A stretch of DNA of 64,000 bases from positions 3,100,001-3,164,000 of the forward strand of contig OZ257127.1 in the NCBI GenBank assembly GCA_965278965.1, given 5' to 3'. Below the pieces are notes generated by a model. It saw nothing but the letters and a program-made list of their open reading frames with translations, searched no databases and was not told where the DNA came from. This document shows positions 8,947 to 17,377 of this stretch, in pieces. A program made the translations under genes and the position numbers. This DNA is from UBA10649 sp965278965. Lineage in GTDB: Bacteria; Actinomycetota; Actinomycetes; S36-B12. Each line of letters opens with the position of its first letter. Positions within the stretch are counted from its first letter, which is position 1.

Positions 8947-9849
8947 ATGCCTGCCGCACCTGACGCGTCCGACGTCGCCCTGGAGCTGATCGACACGCCG
9001 CTGGGCCCGGTGGAGGTCGCCCGAGGCGGTGACGGCGTGCCCGTCCTTTTCGTGCACGGCACGCCAGGAGGCTCTGACACCTCGTGGGTCATGGGCCAGT
9101 TCCTCCTCGACGCCGGCTACGCCCTCGTCGCTCCGTCCCGACCGGGCTACCGGGGGACGCCCCTTGGTGAGCGCCGCACGGTCGACGAGCAGGCCGACCT
9201 CCTCGACGCGCTCATGACCGCGCTGGGGCACGACCGGTTCGTCGTGGTGGCGTGGTCGGGCGGCGGCCCGTCGGCGTACCGGCTGGCGATCCGGCACCCC
9301 GAGCGCGTCATCGCGCTCGTGACCTTCGCGTGCCTCAGCGGCTCCTGGGACGCGCCGAAGGACACGTTGGAGACCAAGCTCATGTGGCACACGGGCTTCG
9401 GGCACTGGGCGATGCGCTTGCTGGCGGCGCATGCGCCGTCCGCCACCGTGAAGTCGACGCTGGGGGAGGAGGGCGACCTCTCGCGGGCCGAGCTCGCGCG
9501 GCAGGTGAAGGAGGTCGTCGCCGACCCCAAGCAGGCCGCCGTCCCGCTCACCCTGGCCGAGGTCGTCGCCGACTTCGACAACCGGCGTGCCGGCTACGAC
9601 AACGACGCCACGCAGTTCGCCGCGATCACCTCCCTGGAGCTCGAGCGGGTCACGGTGCCGACCTACGTCCTCGTCGGCGATGCGGACAGCGACGTGGACC
9701 CGGCGCACAGCGCTGCTGCTGCGGCGGCGATCCCTGGGGCACGTTCGACCGTGATCGCGAACGGCACGCACATCGCGCTGTTCGCCCATCCCGATGCGGT
9801 CGGCGTTCAGGCCCAGGTGATCGAGTTCCTGCGCTCGTCCGGTGCCTGA
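8947..9849 (+). CDS. Alpha/beta-fold hydrolase
   Basis: A 300-aa cytoplasmic alpha/beta hydrolase. The oxyanion-hole segment is 'VLFVHGTPGG' (residues about 33-42). The nucleophile elbow is 'WSGGGPS', which has the SxG spacing with Ser flanked by Gly. The likely acid is in 'VGDADSDVDPAHS' and the catalytic His in 'NGTHIALFAHP' near the C-terminus. The ATG at 8947 starts just before the conserved beta strands; in-frame upstream sequence overlaps the previous gene and is not conserved-looking. Substrate unknown (ester, lactone or epoxide). It ends nine bases from the convergent zinc-ribbon gene. Confidence 0.88.
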   Translation: MPAAPDASDVALELIDTPLGPVEVARGGDGVPVLFVHGTPGGSDTSWVMGQFLLDAGYALVAPSRPGYRGTPLGERRTVDEQADLLDALMTALGHDRFVVVAWSGGGPSAYRLAIRHPERVIALVTFACLSGSWDAPKDTLETKLMWHTGFGHWAMRLLAAHAPSATVKSTLGEEGDLSRAELARQVKEVVADPKQAAVPLTLAEVVADFDNRRAGYDNDATQFAAITSLELERVTVPTYVLVGDADSDVDPAHSAAAAAAIPGARSTVIANGTHIALFAHPDAVGVQAQVIEFLRSSGA

Positions 9850-9858
9850 CCGGCAGGC

Positions 9859-10239
9859 TCAGGACGGCTCGGCGAACCGGTAGCCGCAGAACCGGCACAC
9901 CTTCGCCTCAGCGGCGATGTCCTCGGCGCAGTCGGGGCAGCGACGCGTGCGGCGGCTGCGCCGCGTGAACATCGAGCTCAACGACCAGCGCTCGAACAGG
10001 CCCTCGGGCGGGGCGTCGAGGCACTCCGTGCAGTAGACGAGAAGGCTCAGGGCGTCCGCGCGAGTTGATCCGGTCGTGCTGTCCGCGATCTCCTGGGCGA
10101 GGGCGATCGTGTCGGCGATGCCGGCGCGGTCACGTGAGACGACGGCGGGCATCACGACGCGCCAGGCGACCTTCACGGCGTCGTCCGGACGACCCGAGCG
10201 CGCGAGCTCCGTCGCGTGGCGCAGGGAGTCCTTCGGCAC
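9859..10239 (-). CDS. Small protein with C-terminal zinc ribbon
   Basis: A 126-aa protein with a helical N-terminal region ('SLRHATELARSGRPDDAVKV') that resembles a short TPR-like helical hairpin, and a C-terminal zinc ribbon with two CxxC knuckles ('CPDCAEDIAAEAKVCRFCGY'). A double CxxC knuckle ten residues apart is a common structural zinc site in small actinobacterial proteins. The GTG at 10239 is a best guess; the frame continues upstream but into sequence occupied by the divergent small gene at 10337. Function unknown. Confidence 0.7.
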   Translation of the reverse strand: MPKDSLRHATELARSGRPDDAVKVAWRVVMPAVVSRDRAGIADTIALAQEIADSTTGSTRADALSLLVYCTECLDAPPEGLFERWSLSSMFTRRSRRTRRCPDCAEDIAAEAKVCRFCGYRFAEPS

Positions 10240-10336
10240 CCCGTCACGATAGCCGGGGATGTAGGGCGGGCCGCCTAGTCGAGGACGCCCGGCGCAGCCG
10301 ACCCATAGTGTGCGAGGCGACGAGGGGAGCGCCGAC

Positions 10337-10486
10337 GTGGCCGGGCCGAACGACGACGACACGCCGCACCCCACGGCGGACGAGGGCGGCGACGGCGCCT
10401 GCTGGCTCGAACAGGTCTGCCCGGAGTGCGGCGCCATCGGCGCGCACCGCGCCGACTGCACCGCGGGGGATCGGCCCGCCGAGTAG
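10337..10486 (+). CDS. 49-aa Cys-containing small protein
   Basis: A short gene with GTG start preceded by GAGGGGAG eight bases upstream. The product is acidic at the N-terminus and carries a zinc-knuckle-like 'CWLEQVCPECG' followed by 'HRADC', so four Cys and one His could bind a metal. It ends six bases before the convergent nitronate monooxygenase-like gene. The good ribosome site and patterned Cys residues support real coding. Function unknown; similar tiny CPECG proteins occur in Actinobacteria (from memory, not checked). Confidence 0.55.
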   Translation: MAGPNDDDTPHPTADEGGDGACWLEQVCPECGAIGAHRADCTAGDRPAE

Positions 10487-10492
10487 GACGTG

Positions 10493-11548
10493 TCAGCCGG
10501 TCGGCAGGCCGGCGACGAGCTCGGCCATGACCTCCGCCGCATCGGCACGACGCGCCAGCGGCGCGGCCTGCCCCATCCACAGCGAGAGCACATCCGCCGT
10601 GCCCAGTCGGGCGGCTTCCGCCCGGAACCGGCCCGTCATCCAGTTCTGCGCGGGGAAGGGGGCGATCTGGCCGTTGGCCTCGATCTCGCGGACCGCACGG
10701 TTCGGCAGTCCCCGGGCCAGCCGGCCGCTCATGGCCCGGGTCAGCACCGTCGCGTCGTCGGTCGCGTCGGCGATCTGGCGGCGGTAGGCGTCGTTCACGG
10801 CGGACTGACGCGTCGCCAGGAACGCGGTGCCGACCTGCACGCCGGCGGCACCGAGGGCGAGCGCGGCGGCGACGCCCCGGCGGTCGGCGATCCCGCCGGC
10901 GGCCACCACGGGAACGTCGACCGCGTCGACGACCTGCGGGATCAGCGCGAACGTACCGACGAGGGACTCCTCGGCCGATCGGAGGAAGGACACGCGATGG
11001 CCGCCGGCCTCCGCTCCGGAGGCGACGACCACGTCGACGCCTCCGTCGGCCAGCGCTACCGCCTCAGCCACCGTCGTAGCCGTCCCGATGACAACGATGC
11101 CCGCGCCGTGCACGCGGTCCATGGTCTCTGAGGAGGGCACCCCGAACACGACGCTGACCGCGGCCGGACGCGCCTCGATGACGGCCGCGAGCTGCTCGTC
11201 CACGTCTGGCAGGAAGGACGACGGCGGGGTGGGCCGTGGCAGCCCGACCTCGGCGAAGTACGGGGCGAGGGCGTCGAGGTACGACGCGAGGTCGACCACG
11301 TCCGGCCTCACCTCGTCGCCGGTCGGCAGCCACACGTTGAGCGCGAACGGGCGGTCGGTCTCGGCCCGGATCGCCGCCGTGGTGTCGGCGATCCGGGCTG
11401 CGTCGTACCCGTAGAGCCCGTACGAGCCGAGGCCGCCGAGCCGGCTGACCGTTGCTGTCAGCGCGACGGACGACATCCCGCCGAACGGTCCGAGGACGAT
11501 CGGCTCGTCGACCCCCAGCAGGTCGACGAGCTGCCGCGATCTGGTCAT
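10493..11548 (-). CDS. Nitronate monooxygenase / 2-nitropropane dioxygenase-like flavoprotein
   Basis: A 351-aa FMN-dependent TIM-barrel protein. Family features seen: N-terminal 'PIVLGPFGGMSS', the flavin and substrate loop 'VVASGAEAGGHR', and the phosphate-binding strand 'VPVVAAGGIADRRGVAAAL' followed by 'GVQVGTAFLAT'. Family members oxidise nitronates or act as FMN-dependent oxidoreductases on enoyl or other substrates, so the exact reaction is open. The ATG start has GGGAGG upstream, and it overlaps the TetR stop (ATGA), so the two are co-transcribed. The TetR gene upstream in the same operon likely controls it. Confidence 0.88.
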   Translation of the reverse strand: MTRSRQLVDLLGVDEPIVLGPFGGMSSVALTATVSRLGGLGSYGLYGYDAARIADTTAAIRAETDRPFALNVWLPTGDEVRPDVVDLASYLDALAPYFAEVGLPRPTPPSSFLPDVDEQLAAVIEARPAAVSVVFGVPSSETMDRVHGAGIVVIGTATTVAEAVALADGGVDVVVASGAEAGGHRVSFLRSAEESLVGTFALIPQVVDAVDVPVVAAGGIADRRGVAAALALGAAGVQVGTAFLATRQSAVNDAYRRQIADATDDATVLTRAMSGRLARGLPNRAVREIEANGQIAPFPAQNWMTGRFRAEAARLGTADVLSLWMGQAAPLARRADAAEVMAELVAGLPTG

Positions 11549-12201
11549 CGGGTCCTCCCGTGTTGGGCGCCGCCGGGACGTGCGAGGCACCGGGCGAGGG
11601 CCTCGGCGTGGATCGCGTCGACGAGCGCGGGCTCGATGCGGCGGTACTTCATGAGGCGCTCGAACACGAGCCGGCTGAGGATGCGGTCGGTCTCCGTCTC
11701 CGGGTCGAGGCCGGCGTCCAGTGACCCGTCCTGGATGCCCCGACGGAACAGGGCGATCCCATACTCGTTGCGGGTCATGGCGTAGCGCAGGTGGGCCTCC
11801 CGGTAGGCGGGGTCGCGGCGGGCCTTGTCCACCTGTGCGGCGAGAGCGGCGGCGAAGCGGTCGTCGTTGAGCCGGTCGGCGACGTGCTGGATGTAGGCGC
11901 GCAGGTCTGCCTCGGCGTCGCCGGTCGGTGGCGGGGGAGCCGCGTCGGCGTTCGGGGGGTCGAACGCCTCCAGGTAGAGAGCGGTCGGATCGGGCCAGTG
12001 CCGGTAGATGGTGCTGCGCGCCACGCCGGACCGCTCGGCGACGGCCTCGATGCTCGTGCCCTCGAAGCCGACCTCGGCGATCAGCTCGAGGGTCGCGCCG
12101 AGCACCCGGCGTCGGGTCGCCGCGGGCCGTGGGTCGGCGGCCGCGATGCGGCTCTCGCCCCGCCCGGCGGCGTCGTCCTCGCGTCTGCCGGATACGGCCA
12201 C
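11545..12201 (-). CDS. TetR-family transcriptional regulator
   Basis: About 218 aa from the GTG chosen at 12201; a GTG at 12237 is also possible and neither has a clear ribosome site. The N-terminal TetR helix-turn-helix is plain: 'LIAEVGFEGTSIEAVAERSG' then 'VARSTIYRHWPDPTALYLEA'. The ligand domain is unremarkable. It leads the two-gene operon with the nitronate monooxygenase-like gene and is divergent from the NTF2-like/LLM pair at 12370. An inverted repeat in the shared gap is the likely operator, so it may control both directions (inference). Confidence 0.92.
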   Translation of the reverse strand: MAVSGRREDDAAGRGESRIAAADPRPAATRRRVLGATLELIAEVGFEGTSIEAVAERSGVARSTIYRHWPDPTALYLEAFDPPNADAAPPPPTGDAEADLRAYIQHVADRLNDDRFAAALAAQVDKARRDPAYREAHLRYAMTRNEYGIALFRRGIQDGSLDAGLDPETETDRILSRLVFERLMKYRRIEPALVDAIHAEALARCLARPGGAQHGRTR

Positions 12202-12266
12202 AGGACCGCACGCTAGCGAAGCAGGCGGCGTCCCCACGGCCGGCCGGGGAGATCACCGGTTCCCGT

Positions 12267-12287
12267 ACGTCCGGACTTTTGGGACGT
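12267..12287. promoter_or_regulatory. Candidate TetR operator in divergent intergenic region
   Basis: Inverted repeat ACGTCC-N9-GGACGT at 12267-12287 between the TetR start and the divergent NTF2-like gene. The left arm also overlaps the 8-bp palindrome GTCCGGAC at 12269-12276. Size and placement fit a TetR-family operator acting on both promoters. This rests on symmetry and position only. Confidence 0.4.
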
Positions 12288-12369
12288 TACTGTTCGATAA
12301 CTCATGGCTTCGCCGCCACCTGCCACGGTGGTCGGGCGGGCCGACCCTGGGCGTTGGGAGTGCCGTCGA

Positions 12370-12819
12370 ATGGACCGCCTAGAGGATCGCGCGGCGATCA
12401 CCGACCAGATGTTCCGCTATGCGCGGGCCACCGACTGGATGGAGACCGCGAACCATCGTGAGGTGTTCGCGTCGGAGTGCGTGTTCGCGTCGCCGCACAG
12501 CGGTGACATGCACGGTGTGGACGCCGTCGTCGACTGGATGGACCGCGTCCTCCCGCAGTTCGAGGCGACGCAGCATCTGATCTCCAACATCGCCATCACG
12601 TTCACCGGTGACGAGAGCGCCGACGCCGTCAGCTACGTGCGTGCCTGGCACCGGTTCATCGACCAGTCGAAAGCGGACATGGTCCTGTGGGGGGAGTACC
12701 ACGACCGCTGGGAGCAGATCGACGGGACGTGGCGGATCCGCGAACGCCGTGTCCTCGAGGCGGGGATCGAGCCGCGTCGCGACGGCGGCGTCGTCAACCC
12801 ACGGAGGGCGAAGGCATGA
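12370..12819 (+). CDS. SnoaL/NTF2-like protein
   Basis: A 149-aa protein of the SnoaL/nuclear-transport-factor-2 fold. It opens with the typical helix ('LEDRAAITDQMFRYARATDW') and contains the core 'HSGDMHGVDAVVDWMDRVL' and the strand segment 'WEQIDGTWRIRERRVLEAG'. Members act as small cyclases, isomerases or dehydratases, or as binding proteins in catabolic clusters. The ATG at 12370 follows GGGAG by ten bases. Its stop overlaps the start of the LLM oxidoreductase (ATGA), so the two are translationally coupled and probably act in one pathway. Distantly similar NTF2-like genes lie at 44283, 63462 and 63926. Confidence 0.85.
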   Translation: MDRLEDRAAITDQMFRYARATDWMETANHREVFASECVFASPHSGDMHGVDAVVDWMDRVLPQFEATQHLISNIAITFTGDESADAVSYVRAWHRFIDQSKADMVLWGEYHDRWEQIDGTWRIRERRVLEAGIEPRRDGGVVNPRRAKA

Positions 12820-13685
12820 GGATCGGCGCGGTCTACCCGCAGAACGAGACGCACGGTGACCCGGCCGCACTCGGGCTGATCGGCCGTGGGGTCGAGAACC
12901 TCGGCTACGACAGCCTGCTGTTCTACGACCACGTCGTCGGGGCTGAGCACGCCGACCGCGAACCGCCGCTGTGGGGTCCATATACCGAGGACGACTCGTT
13001 CCACGACCCGTTCGTGGCGTTCGGCTACCTCGCCGGCGTGACCGAGCGGATCGAGCTCGCGACCGGTGTGCTGATCCTGCCCCAGCGGCAGACGGTTCTC
13101 GCCGCCCAGCAGGCGGCCGACGCCGACCTGCTCTCCGGTGAGCGGCTGCGGATCGGGGTGGGCACCGGCTGGAACTGGGTCGAGTACGACGCCCTCGGTC
13201 AGGACTTCCACACCCGCGGCGCGCGCCTGAACGAGCAGATCGAGGTCATGCGGCTGCTGTGGGGCTCACCACTGGTCAGCTTCGACGGTCGCTTCCACCA
13301 GCTCGAGCGCTGCTGCATCAACCCGCGGCCGACCCGACGGATCCCGATCTGGGTGGGCGGCTTCAGCGAAGCGGCCTACCGGCGCGGCGGCACGCTCGGC
13401 GACGGGTTCAGCTTCGGCGGGGACGTCGAGGTGGCCATCGAGGGGATGGGTCGGGTCCGCCACCACTTGGCCGAAGCCGGGCGCACGGTCGACGGGTTCG
13501 GGCTGGAGCTCATCATGACCCGGGCGCGCAACGCGGCCCAGGCCGTCGAGACGGCCACCCGGTGGCAGGAGGCGGGCGGCACCGGCGTGTCCGTCCTCTC
13601 GCAGAAGGTCGGCCTGCCGTCGGCGGACGCACACGTCGAGCACTTCGCCGAGGTCAAGGCAGCGCTCGACGCGGCGCTCGGCTAG
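12816..13685 (+). CDS. LLM-class flavin-dependent oxidoreductase, probably F420-dependent
   Basis: A 289-aa luciferase-like monooxygenase-fold protein ('MRIGAVYPQNE' start, then 'LGYDSLLFYDHVVG', 'LATGVLILPQRQTVLAAQQAADADLLSGERLRIG' region, and 'GVGTGWNWVEYDALG'). The pattern is closest to actinobacterial F420-dependent LLM reductases and dehydrogenases, which move hydride to or from deazaflavin F420; FMN use cannot be excluded. The ATG overlaps the NTF2-like stop. Functional partner by coupling: the NTF2-like protein just upstream. Confidence 0.88.
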   Translation: MRIGAVYPQNETHGDPAALGLIGRGVENLGYDSLLFYDHVVGAEHADREPPLWGPYTEDDSFHDPFVAFGYLAGVTERIELATGVLILPQRQTVLAAQQAADADLLSGERLRIGVGTGWNWVEYDALGQDFHTRGARLNEQIEVMRLLWGSPLVSFDGRFHQLERCCINPRPTRRIPIWVGGFSEAAYRRGGTLGDGFSFGGDVEVAIEGMGRVRHHLAEAGRTVDGFGLELIMTRARNAAQAVETATRWQEAGGTGVSVLSQKVGLPSADAHVEHFAEVKAALDAALG

Positions 13686-13719
13686 CCCGGATCGGGCGTC
13701 GCCGGGATCCTCGCGGACC

Positions 13720-13758
13720 TTGACAGGGCGGTGCCGCGCCCTAGCATAGAAACGTTTC
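13720..13758 (+). promoter_or_regulatory. Near-consensus promoter with LacI-type palindrome
   Basis: TTGACA at 13720-13725, a 16-base spacer, and TAGCAT at 13742-13747 make one of the best sigma-70-like promoters in the window. It is followed at once by the perfect palindrome GAAACGTTTC (13749-13758), which overlaps the expected transcription start. Central-CpG palindromes of this form are LacI/GalR operators, so a LacI protein probably represses the gene at 13791. Operator function is inferred. Confidence 0.6.
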
Positions 13759-13790
13759 CAGGCTTGCGCGGCGTGACCCAAGGAGGCCCT

Positions 13791-14945
13791 GTGCCCGACG
13801 ACCTCGACGTCGACCACGTCGACCCCGGAGCAGCCCCCGTGCCGAAGAGCATCTCCGGCAGCGCGGGAGTCCCGCAGACCCGGTTGGTGTGGTCGGACCA
13901 GCTCAACAAGCGGGTGCGCACCGGCGACTGGGCCGAGCAGGCGGTCGGGACCACCACGCGCATCCAGGAGGCGATCGTTGCGGGCGACTGGGAGGTCGCG
14001 GCGCAGCTCATCGACTACTGGATGGAGGAGGCCAAGGTCGTCTATGTCATCTACCAGGTGTGGACGCGGGGCTTCGAGGAGTACCTCGAAAGCCGTGGCG
14101 TCACCGCCGCCGAGCGCGAGGCCGAGACCGAGCGGTTGCGACAGCTGCTCGCCTTCCCCGACGGTCGGCCGTTCGACACCGCGACGCGGTGGGCCGAGCT
14201 CGCGACGGCAGCGGGCTCGCTGGCCCACCGGCTGCGCGGTTTCGACCTCACCGCCGCCGAGGCGTTGGCCGAGCTGGATGCTCTCCGGGAGGCCTGGCGC
14301 CAGCACCATGATCGCGGCGCGGACTTCCAGTCGGGCCTGCTGACCTTCGTGGCCCGCCGCTTCGGCGAGGAGGCGATCGGGGATGCGTACTCGGAGGTCC
14401 TCGCGCCGTACCTGCAGGAGCGCTACAAGCCGTTCGATGTCCGGGAGCGCGCATACGAGGACACTCTCGAGCGCAACCTGTACCTGTCGTTCGAGGCGAT
14501 GCGGGGCCATCTCGTCGGCCCGGAGCGCACGGGCGACATGGAGGTCACCGAGGACGACGACAAATACGTCATCGCGTTCGACCCCTGCGGGTCGGGCAAC
14601 CGTGGACAGCGCGGCGATGCCGTCGAGGGCACGCCGTCCCGTAGCGAGCCGCCCTACGAGTTCGGCGTGACGACGCAGGAGCACGACTGGGCCTGGAACG
14701 AGACCGGGATCTGCTACTACTGCGCGCACTGCTGCTATGCGCTGGAGTACTGGCCCGCCCACGAGTGGGGTCATCCCCTGCGCGTCATCGACTCCCCTCG
14801 CCATCCGGAGGAGACCTCCGGTCCGACGCCCAAGAAGTGCACGTGGACGGTCTACAAGTCGCTGGAGGCCATCCCGGCCGAGGCATACGAGCGGATCGGC
14901 CTGACCAAGCCGCTGCTCCAGATCGGCAGCCGGCCACCGGCCTGA
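13791..14945 (+). CDS. Unknown Cys-rich protein, 384 aa
   Basis: I do not recognise this protein with certainty. The GTG start is preceded by a strong AAGGAGG. The first two thirds are helical and charged ('DWEVAAQLIDYWMEEAKVVY'). The last third carries possible metal ligands: 'FDPCGSGNRGQRGD', then 'CYYCAHCCYALEYWPAHEWG', followed by 'PTPKKCTWTVYK'. Five of the seven Cys lie within or next to CxxCxxCC and Pro/His-rich sequence, which suggests an iron-sulfur or zinc site in a catalytic domain. No signal peptide is evident. It is a single-gene unit behind its own LacI-type-regulated promoter, so it probably has a substrate-inducible catabolic job (inference). Confidence 0.8.
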   Translation: MPDDLDVDHVDPGAAPVPKSISGSAGVPQTRLVWSDQLNKRVRTGDWAEQAVGTTTRIQEAIVAGDWEVAAQLIDYWMEEAKVVYVIYQVWTRGFEEYLESRGVTAAEREAETERLRQLLAFPDGRPFDTATRWAELATAAGSLAHRLRGFDLTAAEALAELDALREAWRQHHDRGADFQSGLLTFVARRFGEEAIGDAYSEVLAPYLQERYKPFDVRERAYEDTLERNLYLSFEAMRGHLVGPERTGDMEVTEDDDKYVIAFDPCGSGNRGQRGDAVEGTPSRSEPPYEFGVTTQEHDWAWNETGICYYCAHCCYALEYWPAHEWGHPLRVIDSPRHPEETSGPTPKKCTWTVYKSLEAIPAEAYERIGLTKPLLQIGSRPPA

Positions 14946-14992
14946 TCGACCGCCCCGAGCGTCAGGGCCGGGGGAGCGCTCGACGCGAGTTC

Positions 14993-15008
14993 GTCACCTG
15001 CACGCAAC
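14993..15008 (+). promoter_or_regulatory. Candidate GlnR half-site pair upstream of glutamine synthetase
   Basis: GTCAC-N6-GCAAC at 14993-15008 fits the a-site/b-site unit of the actinomycete GlnR box (GTnAC-N6-GAAAC) with one mismatch. A further GTTAC lies at 15034-15038, but its b-site partner is poor. It is 77-92 bases before the type III glutamine synthetase start, a sensible place for nitrogen control. The match is short, so confidence is low. Confidence 0.35.
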
Positions 15009-15084
15009 GTGCCCGAATCACATCGGCACGATCGTTACGCGTGCGCGAGACCGTCGCCGAGCTGGTCAGGAACAAGGAGCCCCT

Positions 15085-17256
15085 ATGAGTGGTAACGCCG
15101 TCCGTCTGCAGGCGATCAAGGATGTCGAGGCCTATGTGCCGCCGGCGGTCAGCTACATCGACACGGAGGCTCCCGGCGAGATCTTCGGTCTGAACGTCTT
15201 CAGCAGCACGGTCATGCGGCAGCGCCTGCCGAAGACCGTCTACCGGTCGGTGATGGCCACGATCGAGCATTCGGCCCCGCTGGACCCGCAGGTCGCCGAC
15301 GCGGTCGCGTCCGCGATGAAGGACTGGGCGATCGAGAAGGGCGCGACCCACTACGCGCACGTCTTCTACCCGCTGACCGGGCTGACCGCCGAGAAGCACG
15401 ACAGCTTCCTCGAGCCGGTGGGCGACGGCACGGCAATGGCCGAGTTCGCGGGCAAGACCCTGGTGCAGGGCGAGCCGGACGCATCGAGCTTCCCCAGCGG
15501 CGGCCTTCGCAACACGTTCGAGGCCCGCGGCTACACCGGCTGGGACGTCACGAGCCCGGCCTACGTCCTGGAGAACCCCAACGGCAACACGCTGTGCATC
15601 CCGACCGTCTTCGTGTCGATGACGGGGGAGGCCCTGGACCACAAGACCCCGCTGCTGCGGTCGCAGCAGGCGATGGCGGAACAGGCCGAGCGGGTGCTGC
15701 GTCTGTTCGGCCATGACCCGGACCGGGTCGTCTCCTACTGCGGTGCTGAGCAGGAGTACTTCCTCATCGACCGCCACTTCTTCCTGGCGCGCCCCGACCT
15801 GCTCAACGCGGGACGCACGCTGTTCGGGTCGGAGCCGCCGAAGGGCCAGGAGTTCGACGACCACTACTTCGGTGCGATCCCCGAGCGCGTGCTCGGCTTC
15901 ATGATGGACACCGAGCGCGAGCTGTTCAAGCTCGGCATCCCGGCCAAGACCCGCCACAACGAGGTCGCCCCCGGCCAGTTCGAGATCGCGCCGATGTTCG
16001 AGCGCGCGAACGTGGCCGCCGACCACCAGCAGCTGCTCATGACGACGTTCAAGACAATCGCCAAGAAGCACGGCATGGAGTGCCTGTTCCACGAGAAGCC
16101 GTTCGCCGGCGTCAACGGGTCGGGCAAGCACGTGAACTTCTCGCTCGGCAACAGCAAGCAGGGAAACCTGCTGCTCCCCGGCGACAACCCCCACGACAAC
16201 GCCCAGTTCCTGGTGTTCTGCGCAGCCGTCATCCGCGCGGTGCACCTGTACGGGGGACTGCTGCGCGCGTCCGTCGCGTCGGCCAGCAACGACCACCGGC
16301 TCGGCGCGAACGAGGCGCCGCCGGCGATCATCTCGATCTTCCTGGGCGACCAGCTGGCCGACGTGTTCGACCAGATCGCCAAGGGCGCGGCGACGTCGTC
16401 GCGCGGCAAGGGCACGCTGATGATCGGCGTTGACACCCTGCCCGAGCTGCCGACCGATCCCGGCGACCGCAACCGCACCAGCCCGTTCGCGTTCACGGGC
16501 AACCGGTTCGAGTTCCGCGCGCCCGGCTCGATGCAGTCGGTGGCCGGTCCGATGACGACGATCAACACGATCCTCGCCGAGGCCCTCGACTACATCGCCA
16601 CGAGCATCGAGGCGTCGCTGGCGGCGGGCACGGAGTTCAACCAGGCCGTCCAGGAGATCCTCACCGAGATCATCACGAACCACGGCAACTCGGTGTTCAA
16701 CGGCAACGGCTACTCCGACGCCTGGCAGGTCGAGGCAGCCGAGCGTGGCCTGCCGAACCTCCGCACGACGATCGACGCGCTGCCCGAGCTCGTCTCGGAG
16801 CCGGCGATCGAGCTCTTCAGCACGTACAAGGTCTTCAGCGCGCGGGAGATGCACAGCCGCTACGAGATCGGCCTGGAGCAGTACGCGATGAGCATCGGCG
16901 TGGAGGCGCGCCTGACGTACGAGATGGGCAGCACGATGGTGCTGCCCGCGGCCCTGCGGTACCAGACCGAGCTCGCCCAGAACGTGGGCGCGCTGATCTC
17001 GGCCGGCGTGCCCGCCGACACCTCGACGCTCGAGCCGGTGTCGACCCGCCTGGCCGACCTTCGGACCGCCCTCACGGCGCTCGGCGACGCCATCGCCGGC
17101 GAGGCCGGGCACGGTGCGTCCGAGGCCGCCTACGCGCGGGACACCCTTCTCCCGGCGGTCGAGGCGGTCCGGCACGCTGCCGACAGCCTCGAGGGTGTCG
17201 TGGCCGACGACCTGTGGCCGCTGCCGACCTACCAGGAGATGCTGCACATCCTGTGA
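15085..17256 (+). CDS. glnN: Glutamine synthetase type III
   Basis: A 723-aa protein, the length typical of GSIII rather than the about 470 aa of GSI. It makes glutamine from glutamate, ammonia and ATP in the cytoplasm. Recognisable segments: 'GLNVFSSTVMRQRLPK' near the N-terminus (GSIII-specific), 'AEQEYFLID' metal-binding strand, 'KTRHNEVAPGQFEIAP', 'GVNGSGKHVNFSLG' nucleotide and substrate loop, and 'NRFEFRAPGSMQS'. The start has AAGGAG seven bases upstream. It is a single-gene unit with a possible GlnR site upstream. GSIII is less common in Actinobacteria than GlnA1/GlnA2 and is often expressed under nitrogen limitation (family knowledge). Confidence 0.96.
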   Translation: MSGNAVRLQAIKDVEAYVPPAVSYIDTEAPGEIFGLNVFSSTVMRQRLPKTVYRSVMATIEHSAPLDPQVADAVASAMKDWAIEKGATHYAHVFYPLTGLTAEKHDSFLEPVGDGTAMAEFAGKTLVQGEPDASSFPSGGLRNTFEARGYTGWDVTSPAYVLENPNGNTLCIPTVFVSMTGEALDHKTPLLRSQQAMAEQAERVLRLFGHDPDRVVSYCGAEQEYFLIDRHFFLARPDLLNAGRTLFGSEPPKGQEFDDHYFGAIPERVLGFMMDTERELFKLGIPAKTRHNEVAPGQFEIAPMFERANVAADHQQLLMTTFKTIAKKHGMECLFHEKPFAGVNGSGKHVNFSLGNSKQGNLLLPGDNPHDNAQFLVFCAAVIRAVHLYGGLLRASVASASNDHRLGANEAPPAIISIFLGDQLADVFDQIAKGAATSSRGKGTLMIGVDTLPELPTDPGDRNRTSPFAFTGNRFEFRAPGSMQSVAGPMTTINTILAEALDYIATSIEASLAAGTEFNQAVQEILTEIITNHGNSVFNGNGYSDAWQVEAAERGLPNLRTTIDALPELVSEPAIELFSTYKVFSAREMHSRYEIGLEQYAMSIGVEARLTYEMGSTMVLPAALRYQTELAQNVGALISAGVPADTSTLEPVSTRLADLRTALTALGDAIAGEAGHGASEAAYARDTLLPAVEAVRHAADSLEGVVADDLWPLPTYQEMLHIL

Positions 17257-17377
17257 CGGCTCGGCCACGGTGACGGCGATCGACCCTTCACCTACGCGCC
17301 GCTCGCCGGATACCGTGCCGCATGGCCCCTGACGCCCGGACCCGACGCTTGCCCTCGTCGGGACAGGTGTCGTAGCG

